Source: Chlorocebus sabaeus
Lineage: Eukaryota > Chordata > Mammalia > Primates > Cercopithecidae
Direction of reading: 5' to 3'
Length of the DNA: 64,000 nucleotides
Assembly (NCBI RefSeq): GCF_047675955.1
Contig: NC_132915.1
Coordinates: forward strand, 50,110,026-50,174,025
Position 1 is the first letter of the stretch; each line of letters opens with the position of its first letter. Position numbers and translations under genes: made by a program. This document shows positions 13,656 through 31,522 of the stretch, piece by piece. Under the pieces are notes generated by a model. It made no database searches. It was not told the DNA's origin and saw only the letters and a program-made list of their open reading frames with translations.

Positions 13656-14399
13656 GTAGGCATTTTTAAATTGCTTCGGATAATTTCGAAGAAAATCTTT
13701 TATAAGGCAGAGTGGGTACAAGAATGTAAGATTAGATTCAAATAACTGAAAGTCTGAGTGTTCATTCCCAGTGATTTTTTTCTTGGAAAAGTGAAGCAAG
13801 ACCTACTTTACAAATTCTTTCTAGAAGGGAATCTTGAAACATCCCGTCATGTAGGCATTCTCTAGAGATCAAAGAAAACCAGACTTCAGGTTTTTCTTTG
13901 TTCTTATTTATTTTTGTTAAGACAAAAGGGAAAGTTGTGCCTATAGGAGAACTCTAGAATATAGTTGCTTCTTAATTTTGTGATTAGAAAGCTTTAGAAA
14001 CAGGTGAGGTGAAGAAATTGTCGTGGGCCAATGGCACTTTTATAGCTAACAAAAATTATTGTTTGCTAAACGATTGGGAAAGAACCATTCATTCCTAGTG
14101 ATTAGATTGAGTAGGGTGGGTAAATGTTAGAACTAAACTTGTAAATCATTTTCTGAACTTCAGACTGTTCCCAGAGTCATAACACAGCAGAGAGAATCTA
14201 CTGTTTTAGAGAAATGTGGTAATTCCACCAAAGATCATTCATTGACCTAACCAAACTTTTTGACTTAATGAACATACATACTCAATTGTAGTTTTTTAGT
14301 GAATGAGACTAAGTAGAATTCTCTCACCTTAAGGTTATGGTTAGTTATGGTTGATAATGATAGTAATGAATATAATGATATGATAATATAAGTGACAGC

Positions 14400-14570
14400 C
14401 ATAATGAGTGTTATGCTCATGTCCTTGGGCTAAGCACTTTTTATGTATTTTTCTTAACAACTCTGCAGTATAGGGATTAACACCATTTTACAGATGAGGA
14501 AGATAGACCCCAGAGAGAGGGTAGATATTTACTCAGGATCTTGGTTTGAGAATACACTTCTCTTCTTTTT
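14400..14570 (-). repeat. MIR element, antisense
   Basis: GGCTAAGCACTTTTTATGTA, then CACCATTTTACAGATGAGGA, is the inverted MIR core ('aagcgctttacatg...' and 'ccattttacagatgaggaaac'). Confidence 0.8.
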
Positions 14571-15700
14571 GGTGAACACTTATTTCAGCAGGCAGTGAAA
14601 ATCATTGCTGTTTAAAAACTGATGGGTAGTAAGGACAATGTTTCACATCATGTGCCCAATATTTGGAAAAGTTGTTAGAACTTAATGGCAAGGGGCCGTT
14701 ATAGCAGGAGAATACCACGCATACCCAAGGACACTTGATTTTACTGCTTCTATCAGTTATCTGAGATTGGGAAATATCTCTTTAATAGTTGTATTGCTTT
14801 CATAATAAGTAATTCTAAACTCTATTTTTAAACCAGCTTTGAGAGAAGAAAGAATTCTAAACTTTCACTTCCAAAAGGTGACCATTTTTACTGTTTTGCA
14901 GTATTTCCTTTTCCTTATTTTTTCCTAACAGGTATCAACTCATTTCTGAAATTAACATTTTTTCTTACAATAAATAGTAATTTACCCTTATAGCTTTTAT
15001 GATTCCGTTGTTTTCTCTGCCCATCCCCTCCTGTTACTATAAGGCTCTATAGTTTATCAATGCTTATTAATTCATAAGAAATACCCTGAGTTTGGCACTG
15101 ACATTTCTCATTCCATTTCTCTAAGCCATCATCATTAACTGTGGTTAGTACTGAAGATAAAGCATGTTTCTTTTTAGGCAGTAGTGTACGTAATATATAT
15201 CTGTTGTTCTATGTGTCCTTTGACTAGTTTAGTTAGCTTCTCTGAAACTTCGTTCCTTCAGAGGAGGATAAAATAAGATTATACACAAAAAAGATGTAGT
15301 GTAGTATCTGCTCACGTAGGTATTAATAAATAATAAAGCAATACCACTAATCAGTTAAGTTCATTTTATTTTAAAGAATGCTTATTTTCCTACCTCTTGT
15401 TTTTAATCTGTTCATTCTTGTCTAGAAAGTAAATTTTATTGATGGTTACTAAAGCAAACGATTTTATTGATGCTTACTAAGTGTTATATGCCAATTTTCT
15501 TTATAGATATTACCAATGTCCAGAATTGTGGAATTTGTTGAAAGTGACTGTATTACTGTTACTTTTGATGATAATTTTTTTAATGTTTGGTAATGAATAG
15601 CTTTGTGTTTATCTAAATAAGTAGATATAATCTATTTTCCTCTGAAGCTTGATGATGGTAGTAATATATCTTTCTGTTTTGTTTAAGGCTTTCCAAGCTT

Positions 15701-15719
15701 TGTGTGTGTGTGTGTGTGT
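15701..15719 (+). repeat. (TG)n microsatellite
   Basis: About nine uninterrupted TG units directly after CCAAGCTT. Confidence 0.9.
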
Positions 15720-16634
15720 TCATTACTTGTGAAGCTGCTGCTGTTATGTCCTGTGATGTGTGTTACAGTCATAAAGTATACTTGGTATTCCCAGCTCTTG
15801 CCATGCTGCATTTACTAATTTGGGGCTCATCTTTTGTTTTGTTTTGCGTCCAGAGTGCTATTCACAGAGGTCAGCTTGTATTCTGTGAAGCCAGTTATTT
15901 TGTTTTCTAATTGATATCATGTGTGAAGCGTGATGTAGCCAAGATTTCAAGAAGGAAAACATTTGGCATAGTTATAAATCCATTTCCCGGTAGCATTTGG
16001 TAAGGATTTGTCTATCTGTTACTCTTTAGATCCTTAAGTATCGAATATAATTAGGTATATGGAAAGACAGCCTAATTTGGTGAAATAAAACAAATTAATA
16101 CAGATAAGAGAATAAATTGAATAACTCTATCTTTAAGAAAATACCTTAGTTGGAAAAGTACCCAAAATTGGATTTTGCAGGGCTTTCCCCACTTTGCCTT
16201 TGTAAAATAAGTAGCTTTTTCCCCCCTTAGGTTTGAAAGTGAACTCTTTCATCTTGAAAGTTGTAATCATGAAATTCTTTTGTCTTTGCTTGCATCAGGT
16301 TAAGTATAGAATTATTGCTGCTTAATTATTTATCCTAGACATCAATGAAAGATTAAAAGGGTGGATTCTATCTACCTTCCAATTCTGTCAAGGTAAAGAT
16401 TGTGTTTTCAGTATGGGTTTCTTTAGTGCTACTTTGCTAAACAAACAACAGAGAGAGAAGGTTGTAGGAATCTTGGCTGACCATAAAGGCAAAAATTTAG
16501 TCTGGCTGTCTGGAATTGGCAAAGAGAAATTTGTCCCTTCCTTAATGCTATTGACGTATTGATTTGGGAATTTACAAGTTTGTTTTTAGGGCTGAATTGC
16601 TTTTAAAAAATTATAGCTAATGTTTCTTAGGTTC

Positions 16635-17166
16635 TGTGATTGTTAATATTGAGTGTCAACTTGATTGGATTGAAGGATGCAAAGTATTGTTCCTGGGTGC
16701 ATCTGAGGGTTTTGTCAAAAGAGATTAACATTTGCGTCAGTGGACTGGGAGAGGCAAACCTACCCTCAAACTGAGAGTCTACCATTTATTCAGCTGCCAA
16801 CATGACTAGAGTAAAGCAGGCAGAAGTTGGAAGGACTTGACTTGCTGAGTCTTCCAGTCTTCATCTTTCTCCCATGCTGGATGCTTCCTACCCTTGAACA
16901 TCAGACTCCAAGTGTTTCAGCTTTTGGACTCTTGGACACCAGTGGTTTTCCAGGGGCCCTCAGGCTTTTGGCCACAGATGAAGGCTACACTGTCGGCTTC
17001 CCTACTTTTGAGGTTTTGTGACTCAGACTGGCTTGCTTGTTCCTTAGTTTGCATATGGCCTGTTGTGGGACTTCACCTTGTGATATCAAGACTCCTTAAT
17101 AAACTTCCCTTCATACATACATCTATCCTATTAGTTCTGTCCCTCTAGAGAACCCTAATTAATACA
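16635..17166 (+). mobile_element. Complete solo LTR of an ERVL-type (MLT2-like) endogenous retrovirus
   Basis: A 532-base element beginning TGTGATTGTTAATATTGAG and ending GAGAACCCTAATTAATACA, so it has the TG...CA ends of an LTR. It is flanked by near-identical 5-base repeats (GGTTC at 16630-16634, GGTAC at 17167-17171), the duplication size expected for ERVL. The body wording (GTGTCAACTTGATTGGAT, GAGATTAACATTTG, TAGTTCTGTCCCTCTAGAGA) is MLT2/ERVL-like. An AATAAA signal lies at 17098. No internal proviral sequence is present; it is the product of LTR-LTR recombination. It lies in the sense orientation within the FOCAD intron. The exact subfamily is uncertain. Confidence 0.82.
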
Positions 17167-17171
17167 GGTAC

Positions 17172-17540
17172 CTACTGTGAATTTGAACATTTTATGATAT
17201 CGGGATTGTAGGACTTCATTTTATAGTGAAGAAACAGAGGTTCTGGCAATTTAACACATGGCTCACAAAAGTAGTCTCAAGACTCCGAAGTCTCTCATGC
17301 TCTTTTGTTACTCCCAGGCTTGTTTCCTTTGAAAAATGTGGGCATTGAAAGTAGTAATTTTATTTATCATTACACTATGAATTTGTCATTTTCAAAGGAA
17401 AATAATTAATATTCCTGCATTCAGTTTTTCATATCTTTTCCACTGAGCTTGCTCATTACTTTTTGCCCCACCCACCATCATTTCCCCTAATTTTCTTCCT
17501 TCTGTCTGAATACAGAATGATGGCTCCAATAAGCAATAAT
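17172..17540. other. Intronic sequence, nothing recognised
   Basis: About 370 bases of unique-looking sequence between the solo LTR and the old L1. Confidence 0.5.
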
Positions 17541-17976
17541 CTTTTTAAAAAGCAATTTTATTGAGATATAATTCACAAAGCATACAATTCATTCATTTAA
17601 TGTGCATAATTTAGTGAGTTTAAGTATATTCAGAGCGTTACACAGCCATCATCACAATCAATTTTAGGACACTTTTAACTCCCCACAAAACTCCATACCC
17701 TTTAGTTGTCACCCCAGTCTCCGTATTCCACAATTCTCCTGGCCCTAGGCAACCACGAATCTACTTTTTGTCTCTGTGGATTTACTTATTCTGGACATTT
17801 CTTATAAACAGAATCATATGATGTGTTGTCTTTTGTAACTAGCTTCTTTCACTTAACATATTTTCAAGGTTCATCCATGTTACAGCATGTCAGTACTCTC
17901 TTTCTTTTTATTGTTGAATATCATTCTGTTTGGCTCTACCACATTTTGTTTATCCACTTATCAATTGATGGAAATT

Positions 17977-18853
17977 TGCCACTGACAGACAAATGGATAA
18001 AGAAAATTGTGGTGTGTATGTGATTGTTAATATTGAGTGTGTGTGTGTGTGTATGCATGTATGTATATACACCATAGAATATTATTCACCCTTAAAAAAA
18101 GGAGATCCTGCCATTTGGGACAACGTAGATGAACCTAGATGACATTATGATAAGTGACATAAGATAGACACGGAAAGAAAAATATTACATGATCTCTCTT
18201 ATATGTGGAATCTGAAAAAAAAGAAAGAGCTCTGATACACAGGTATATAGAATAAAACAGTGTTTACCACAGCAGTGAGAGGGAAGAGGAAATAGGAGAT
18301 GTAGGTTAAAGGATACAAAATAGAAGGTATGTATGAACGGGTTTAGATAGTGAATGTAAAACGTGAGGCCCAAGGTTAATAAAATTTTATTTTGTTAAGG
18401 ATTTTTATTAAATAAGTAGATTCTGGCTGGGCATGTTGGTTCATACCTGTGAGCCCAGCACTTTAAGAGGTCAAGGTGGGCAGATGGCTTGAAGCCAGGA
18501 GTTTGAGGCCAGCCTGGGCAACATGGCAAACCTTGTCTCTATAAAAATATGAAAAATTAGCTGGGCATAGTGGCACACACCTGTTCAGCACTTGGGAGGC
18601 TGAGGTAGGAAGATTGAGGCTGCAGTGAGCCATGATTGAGCCACTGCATTCCAGCCTGGATGATAGAGCAAGACCTTGCCTCAAAAAAAAAAAAAAAAAA
18701 AAAAAGGTAGATTTTAGCTACTCATCATAAAAAAGTAACTATGTAAGATGATAGATATATTAGTTTGCTCCACTGTCATAGCCATTTTACTCTCTGTATT
18801 CCATGACATCGTGTTGAAAGTCTCAAATATAAACAATAGAATATGTATTTAGA
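17977..18853 (+). mobile_element. 5'-truncated L1M on the plus strand, nested, with its own Alu
   Basis: Sense-orientation L1 sequence begins GACAAATGGATAAAGAAAAT and reaches the 3' UTR (TTAGTTTGCTCCACTGTCAT). It contains a short TG/TATG array at about 18035-18066 where L1 normally has GTATATATAC, and an Alu at 18425-18705. It sits between the two halves of an imperfect 14-base target duplication in the antisense host L1. Confidence 0.8.
18425..18705 (+). mobile_element. Alu (old, AluJ/S-like), sense orientation
   Basis: Starts CTGGCTGGGCATGTTGGTTC and ends with AAGACCTTGCCTC and an A-run of about 22. A diverged old Alu, one of only two sense Alus in the window. Weak flanking repeat GTAGATT. 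Confidence 0.93.
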
Positions 18854-19117
18854 AATTGACGGACATTGGGATTGTTTCCCTTTTTGGCTATTTTGAATAA
18901 TGCTGCTATGAACATTTGTGTACAAGTTTTTATGTGGATACATATTTTCATTTTGGTAGGTAGATCTCCAGGAGTGGGATTGGTGGGTCATATGGTAACT
19001 CAGTGTTTAACCATTTGAGGAACTGCCAAACTATTTTCCATAGTGGTTGTGCAATTTTACATCTGCACCAGCAGTGTAAGAAGGTTCTAATTTATCCATA
19101 TCCTCACCAACACTTTT

Positions 19118-19923
19118 TTTTTCAAGAAAGTGATTTTATTTTTAAAAATTTTGATTTTTGTTTTAAGTTTTGGGGTACATATGCAGGATGTGCAGGTGTG
19201 TTACATAGGTAAACGTGTGCCATGGTGGTTTGCTGCACCTATCAACCCATCACCTAGGTATTAATCCCAACTTGCATTAGCTATTTTTTCTAATGCTGTC
19301 CCTCCCCCCACGCCCTCCCCCGACAGTTCTTGGTGTGTGTTTTTCCCCTCCCTGTGTCCATGTGTTCTCATTGTTCAAATCCCAATTATAATTGACAACA
19401 TGTGGTGTTTAGTTTTCTGTTCCTGCATTAGTTTGCTGACGATAATGACTGCAGCTCCATCCATGTTCCTACAAAGGACAGCATGCTCTCTCATTCCTTT
19501 TTATGGCTGCATAGTATTCGATGGTGTGTGTGTACCACATTTTCTTTAACTGGTCTATCATTGATGGCCATTTGGGGGTGATTCCATGTCTTTACTATTG
19601 TGAGTAGTGCTGCCATGAACATACATGCGCATATGTCTTTGTAATAGAATAATTTATATTACTTTGGGTATACACCCAGTAATGAAATTGCTGGGTCAGA
19701 TGGTATTTCTAGTTCTAGATCTTTGAGGAAAAACTGCACCTTCCACAATTGTTGTACTAATTTACATTTCCATCAACAGTGTAAAAGTGTTCCTATTTCT
19801 CCACAACTTCACCAGCATCTGTTGTTTCTTGACCTTTTAATAATTGCCATTCTGACTGGTGTGAGATAGTGTATCCTTGTGGGTTTGATTTGCATTTCTC
19901 TAATGATCAGTGATGTTAATCCT
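19118..19923 (-). mobile_element. Intermediate-age L1 (L1P group), 5'-truncated, antisense
   Basis: A T-rich start followed by TTTTGGGGTACATATGCAGG and GTAAACGTGTGCCATGGTGG identifies a primate-type L1 3' UTR. ORF2 C-terminal sequence follows to TCAGTGATGTTAATCC. A possible target repeat is AACACTTTTTTTT (19109) versus AACATTTTTTT (19924), within the host old L1. It is younger than the host but diverged from the monkey-lineage copies. Confidence 0.85.
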
Positions 19924-20145
19924 AACATTTTTTTATTATCTGTTTTCCTTTTTAACTATAGCCATCCTAATGAGCGTGAAGTGATATCCCATGTAGTTTT
20001 CATTTGCATTTCCCTGATGACTAATAATATTGAACATCTTTTCCTATTATTTTTGGCCACTTCTGTTACCTTTTTGGAGAACTGTCTATTCAGATCCTTT
20101 GAATATGTCCTTCTTTATTGCTTTTGGCTTCCCTGATTAGCCAGG

Positions 20146-20810
20146 TTACATTTCATTTCTATAGGAATGATGAGTAAAAGAATTCTGTCCTGATGCCTCT
20201 AAGTAAGTGATACTTGAAAGCATGAGCTTGGTTTGTGGGCCTTTCACTACAAAGAGAGCTTATCAAACCATAGAAGAGATCAGATGAACATACATTATGT
20301 TATTCTTTGCTACTTTGTTCATGTGTAACATTTTCTTTGTTTTTATATGAAATTAGCATAATGCTTTCAGCTGGAAAACTGCTAAAGATGTTTTAATAAT
20401 ATTTGTAGCAGCAGTAGTAGGCATCTCTTGATTTATTGAGTGAGTACTTTTGGTATAGTTAACAGCATATACTACAGTCATTATTATTTATTATCTCATT
20501 TAGTTCCTACAATTGAAGAAAACCCCAATCGTGACAGGTACCGTTTTCTTCTGAGAGGTTTACAAAAGTTGAATAATTGCCCAAATTCATACAGCTAAAA
20601 TATAGTAGTCAGGACTCAAACCCAAGTCTGCCTCAATACAGTTTTTATTAAGATAAAATTCACTTGCTGACATTGTGTGCTTTTGGTGGTTGTGTTTGTG
20701 TTCACTTTACCTTGTCATGTTGTATTATTGGTGAAAACTTTTTTTTAGAGTAGTATTTGGAATTTTTTCCTATCGTCTTCCATTTTCTTTTTGATTGGTT
20801 AATGTATAAG
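20146..20810. other. Intronic sequence with a MIR
   Basis: Unique-looking sequence apart from an inverted MIR at about 20440-20640 (TTATTTATTATCTCATTTAG, then TGAATAATTGCCCAAATTCA and CAGGACTCAAACCCAAGTCT). Confidence 0.6.
20440..20640 (-). repeat. MIR element, antisense
   Basis: The wording of inverted MIR is clear: ATTATCTCATTTAGTTCCTA, AATTGCCCAAATTCATACAG, ACTCAAACCCAAGTCTGCC. Confidence 0.75.
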
Positions 20811-23265
<2,455 letters not shown>

Positions 23266-23695
23266 GTTTTGCATTATTAAGACTTTGCCTAAAGGTCTTA
23301 ATGAAAAAGATGTTTTGAGCTAAAGTATATTAATTTTTAGTGTTTTACTGATTGCATATTATACTTTATATTTTTAAAGGTGTGTTGAAGTGTTGTTATC
23401 CCATTTCCAAAGATGTTAGGTTTTTAAAGCATCACATTTACTTTGGGTAATGAAAAAAAAGTATTATCATTCATTATTCTCTCACAAAGTTGTTTTCATA
23501 TCCCTTTTCATTATATTTTCTTTACACATTATTTCACAGAGTTTCTATGTTCTCTAATTAGTTTACATTTTCCTAGAAAGATTTTTGATGTAGCAACATA
23601 ATTTAATGACTTACTTTCCATTCAATGAAAATATTATTAGTAATCAAATGATTCATTTTTGATTGAATGTTTAAGCTGCTTCCCATTTTTCTCTC
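23266..23695. other. Intronic sequence, nothing recognised
   Basis: AT-rich unique-looking stretch after the inverted L1. Confidence 0.5.
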
Positions 23696-23992
23696 TTATT
23701 TATTTATTGAGATGAGGTCTTGCTCTGACACCCAGGCTGGAGTGTGGTAGTGTGGTCATGTCCACAGCAGTCTCTATCTCTGGGTGCAAGGGATCCTCCC
23801 ACCTTAGATTCCCGAGTAGTTGGGACTACAGGTGCATGCCACTATATCTGGCTAACTTTTAAATTTTTCGTAGAGACAGGGTCTCACTATGTTGACCAGG
23901 CTGCTTGTCTTGAACTCCTTGGCTCAAGCTGTCCTCTCACCTTGGCCTCCCAAAGTACTGAGATTATAGGCATGATAATCTCATGCCTGGCC
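23696..23992 (-). mobile_element. Old Alu (AluJ-like), antisense
   Basis: TATTTATTTATTGAGATGAGG to ATCTCATGCCTGGCC. Highly diverged inverted Alu with the AluJ-type GTAGAGACAGGGTCTCACTATG arm. Confidence 0.9.
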
Positions 23993-24710
23993 TATGAGTA
24001 CCTTTAAAGGATGTTTTTGAAATTCATTTTATTGATTAGAGATCTTATTTAAATCCATAGCTTTAAAGCAATTCTTCTTCTCTTTTTTTTTTTTTGGACA
24101 AGTTTTTCTTTTAAAAGAAGATGAAGTTGTCACAGTGTTGTTCTACAGGTATTTGGGTTTGTGGTTGTAAGTATACAAGGGATCCTCTTGATATCATAAT
24201 CTCATAAAGGTTATTGTCTGTTCCCAAAGATGTTCAAATAGAATGGTTGGCAGCCTTTCAGCTGTGTTCTGGCCAGTTGTCATTTGTTCATTCTCTGGTA
24301 AGCAGTGGTGGTGAGGAGAGCAAGGGAAAATAAGTTGGCACAGCTTCTCCTTCAAACCCTGTCTGTTGCAGCAGCAAACATGAGGTAAAGATTTCTGTAG
24401 GTAGGACACAAAATGTGTTAACTTTAAAATAAAAATATTGAAAACTTGATCCAGGCTGTGCAAGGATTTTTGCATGTAAAGATTTATGAGACATTTTTGG
24501 CCTTCTAGGAGCTCACAGTCTGGTAGGGGAAACATGGTGTTAAGTACACTAAATGTATTTAAAATTTAGAAATGTTCAGGGGAGAGATAGAAGACACATG
24601 AACAGAATATTTCAAACCTTAAGCAGCATTTTCATGTAGCAGAGAGAAAGATTAGGAACTAGAGGAAAGAGGCTCAATAGCTCACCTGTATGTTTCTTTT
24701 TTCTTCATAT
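23993..24710. other. Intronic sequence, possibly with a weak L2 remnant
   Basis: No gene seen. Around 24505-24540, AGGAGCTCACAGTCTGGTAG resembles the shared L2/MIR-age motif 'ggagctcacagtctagt'. Confidence 0.45.
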
Positions 24711-24711
24711 A

Positions 24712-25350
24712 TTCTGTGATATTGAGATGTAATTCATAAATATACAGTTCACCTATATAGTGCATAATTTAGTGACTTTTTGAATAGAGTTTTGAAAAGC
24801 TTACTAAAATCAATTTTAGAACATTTTCATTACCTCAAAATGAAAGCCACATCCCTTAAGCATTGAACCCTAATCCTCCCATACCTCCCTGCTTTAGGGA
24901 ACCATTAATCTACTTTCTGTCTGCATAGATCTCCCTATTCTAGACGCTTCATATGGATTCATACAGTATGTTGCCTTTTGTGTTTGGCTTTTCAGTTGGC
25001 ATAATATTTTCAAGATTCATTCTTGTGGCAACATGTATCAATACTTTTTATAGTGTCTTTTTAGGATTGAGTAATATTGTGTTGTATGGCCATATCAGTT
25101 GATGAATATTTGGCTTGTTTACATTTTTTTGGCTATTATGAATAATGGTGCTGTGAGCCTTCATGTACAAGCTTCCATGTCGATGTATGTTTCATCCTTT
25201 TTTTTGGGATATATCTAAGAATGGAATTGCTGGATCATATGCGAATTCTGTGTTTAACTGTTTTGAGGAATTCCATACTGTTTTCAAAAGTGGCAGTTCT
25301 GTTTTACATTCTCTCCAACATCTACTTTTCTTCTATTCTCCCCAAATAAG
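24712..25350 (-). mobile_element. Old L1 (L1M group) 3' end, antisense
   Basis: ATATTGAGATGTAATTCATA, AATCTACTTTCTGTCTGCAT and AAGAATGGAATTGCTGGATC give the order of an inverted L1M 3' end, which stops in ORF2. Confidence 0.82.
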
Positions 25351-25404
25351 GCAGATCCTCCTGGGTAGGTGTTACAACTGAAGCATTATTAGCTGTTACC
25401 TTCA

Positions 25405-26275
25405 TTCTTGTTTTAATTTTTAATTTTTATGGGTATATGGTAGGTATATATATTTATGAGGGTACATGAGGTGCTTTGGTACAAGCATGCAACATGAAAT
25501 AAGTACATCATGGAGAATGGGGTATCCATCCCCTTGAACATTTATCCTTTGAGTTACAAACAATCTAATTACACTCTTTATTTTAAAATGTAAAATTGAG
25601 TTGTTGACTGTAGTCACTGAATTGTGCTATAAAATACTTAATCTTATTCATTCTCTTTTTTCTTTGTACCCACTAACCATCCTTGCCTCCCCGCCAGTCC
25701 TCCACTACCCTTCCCATCTTTCTGTGCCTGGCTTTTTTCACTTAGCATAATGCCGTCTAGTTTCATCCATGGTGTGGCAAATGACAGGACCTCTATTTTT
25801 AAGGCTGAATAATATTCCATTGTTAATATGTATTACGTTTTCTTTATCCATTCATTTGTCAGTGGACACTTAGGTTGTTTCCATATTTTGACCACTGTGA
25901 ACAATGGTTTAATAAACATGAGAGTGCAGATGTCTTTGTAAGGCCGTGATATCTTTATGAGGTAGTGACTAATGAACATGGGAATGCAAATGTCTTTACA
26001 AAGTTGCGTATGCTACTTTATGTATATACCCAGAAGAGGGATTGTTAGGTCATATGGCAGTTTTATTTTTAGTTTCTTTAAGAACCTCTATACTGTTTTC
26101 CATAATAGCTGTATCAATCTGCACTCCCACCAATAGTGTAATAGGGTTCCCTTTTTCCATCAATGTTCTGTGTCTCTTGTGTTTTTGATAACAGTCATCC
26201 TAAAGGGTGTGAGGTTATATCTCATAGTAGTTTTAATTTGAATTTCCCTCATAATTAGTGATGTTGAGCAATAGG
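25405..26275 (-). mobile_element. L1 (L1PB/L1MA-like) 3' end, antisense
   Basis: TTAATTTTTATGGGTATATG, then GAATGGGGTATCCATCCCCT and AAGGCTGAATAATATTCCAT, mark a different and somewhat younger L1 3' end than the preceding one. 5'-truncated in ORF2 near 26275. A roughly 50-base segment (AACATGAGAGTGCAGATGTC and AACATGGGAATGCAAATGTC) is locally repeated at 25915-26000. Confidence 0.83.
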
Positions 26276-26509
26276 TATCATCTTTCAAGAGTAACCAATA
26301 GCAGTGCTGAATGGTTTAATGTTTATTATAATAAGGATGTTTGTCCTAGTATAAAAGCCACTAATATTTATATAAATAAAAGTTTGAAAACTTATGGTTT
26401 ATTTTCTTTGATTACTGTAGGATTAATAGTTTTAAAATTAATTCCAATATTAACTAAAGATAAACATACAAATATCTACCTTCTCTTGATAAGACAGGAA
26501 GATCTTGCA
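26276..26509. other. Intronic sequence, nothing recognised
   Basis: Unique-looking stretch that formed the pre-insertion site of the L1 that follows; it continues after 31522. Confidence 0.5.
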
Positions 26510-26528
26510 GTACCTGGCTTGCTTTTTC
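26510..26528 (+). repeat. Target site duplication, left copy (19 bp)
   Basis: GTACCTGGCTTGCTTTTTC, repeated exactly at 31504-31522, bounds the L1 between them. Confidence 0.95.
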
Positions 26529-26781
26529 TTTTTTTTTAATTTTAATTTTAATTTTTATTATTATTATACTTTAAGTTCTAGGGTACATGTGCATAATGTG
26601 CAGGTTTGTTACATATGTATACTTGTGCCATGTTGGTGTGCTGCACCCATCAACTCGTCAGCACCCATCAACTCGTCATTTACATCAGGTATAACTCCCA
26701 ATACAATCCCTCCCTCCTCCCCCCTCCCCATGATAGGCCCAGGTGTATGATGTTCCCCTTCCCGAGTCCAAGTGATCTCGT

Positions 26782-30596
<3,815 letters not shown>

Positions 30597-30659
30597 TATG
30601 ATATTAACTGGTTATTTTGCTCGTTAGTTGATGCAGTTTCTTCCTAGCCTTGATTGTCT

Positions 30660-31503
30660 TTACAGTTTGGCATGTTTTTGCAATGGCTGGTACCGGTTGT
30701 TCCTTTTCGTGTTTAGTGCTTCCTTCAGGGTCTCTTGTAAGGCAGGCCTGGTGGTGACGAAATCTCTAAGCATTTGCTTATCTGTAAAGGATTTTATTTC
30801 TCCTTCACTTATGAAACTTAGTTTGGCTGGATATGAAATTCTGGGTTGAAAATTCTTTTCTTTAAGAATGTTGAATATTGGCCCCCACTCTCTTCTGGCT
30901 TGTAGAGTTTCTGCCGAGAGATCTGCTGTTAGTCTGATGGGCTACAGTTTGTGGGTAACCCGACCTTTCTCTCTGGCTACCCTTAAGATTTTTTCTTTCA
31001 TTTCAGCTTGGTGAATCTGACAGTTATGTATCTTGGAGTTGCTCTTCTCGAGGAGTATCTTTGTGGCATTCTCTGTATTTCCTGAATTTGAATGTTGGCC
31101 TGCCCTACTAGGTTGGGGAAGTTCTTCTGGATGATATTCTGAAGAGTTTTTTCCAACTTGGTTCCATTTTCTCCCTCACTTTCAGGCACCCCAATCAGAC
31201 GTAGATTTGGTCTTTTTACATAATCCTATACTTCTTGCAGGCTTTGTTCATTTCTTTTTCTTCTTTTTTTCTTTAGATTTCTCTTCTCGCTTCATTTCAT
31301 TCATTTGATCCTCAATCGCTGATACTTTTTCTTCCAGTTGATCGAGACGGTTACTGAAGCTTGTGCATTTGTGACGTATTTCTCGTGTCATGGTTTTCAT
31401 CTCTGTTAGTTCGTTTATGGCCTTCTCTGCATTAATTATTCTAGTTATCAATTCTTCCACTCTTTTTTCAAGATTTTTAGTTTCTTTGCACTGGGTACGT
31501 AAC
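30660..31503 (-). pseudogene. Broken L1 ORF1 (RNA-binding protein), N-terminus missing
   Basis: Minus-strand pieces show the coiled coil (EELITRIINAEKAINELTEM, then NRLDQLEEKVSAIEDQMNEM) and the RNA-recognition region (PESEGENGTKLEKTLQNIIQ, YSSRRATPRYITVRFTK). The stop codon lies at 30660-30662. The N-terminal part is cut off by 5' truncation of the insertion, and frame breaks separate the two main blocks. Confidence 0.9.
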
Positions 31504-31522
31504 GTACCTGGCTTGCTTTTTC
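31504..31522 (+). repeat. Target site duplication, right copy (19 bp)
   Basis: Exact match to 26510-26528. Confidence 0.95.

Larger units (their letters stand above)
13656..16629. other. FOCAD large intron, proximal unique part
   Basis: Start of the 49,738-base intron. Mostly unique AT-rich sequence with a MIR at about 14400-14570 and a TG run at 15701-15719. Nothing coding was recognised. Confidence 0.6.
17545..20145 (-). mobile_element. Old L1 (L1M group), antisense, host for nested insertions
   Basis: The oldest layer is visible in three pieces: 17545-17976 (TTTATTGAGATATAATTCAC, then the L1M 3' block), 18854-19122 and 19935-20145. The pieces read as one L1M once the inserts at 17977-18853 and about 19123-19923 are removed. 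The first insert is flanked by AATTGATGGAAATT (17963-17976) and AATTGACGGACATT (18854-18867), a diverged duplication of host sequence. Confidence 0.85.

Noticed and set aside
16827..17148. Overlapping open frames with leucine-rich text
   Set aside because: They lie entirely inside the solo LTR and have no internal retroviral gene similarity.
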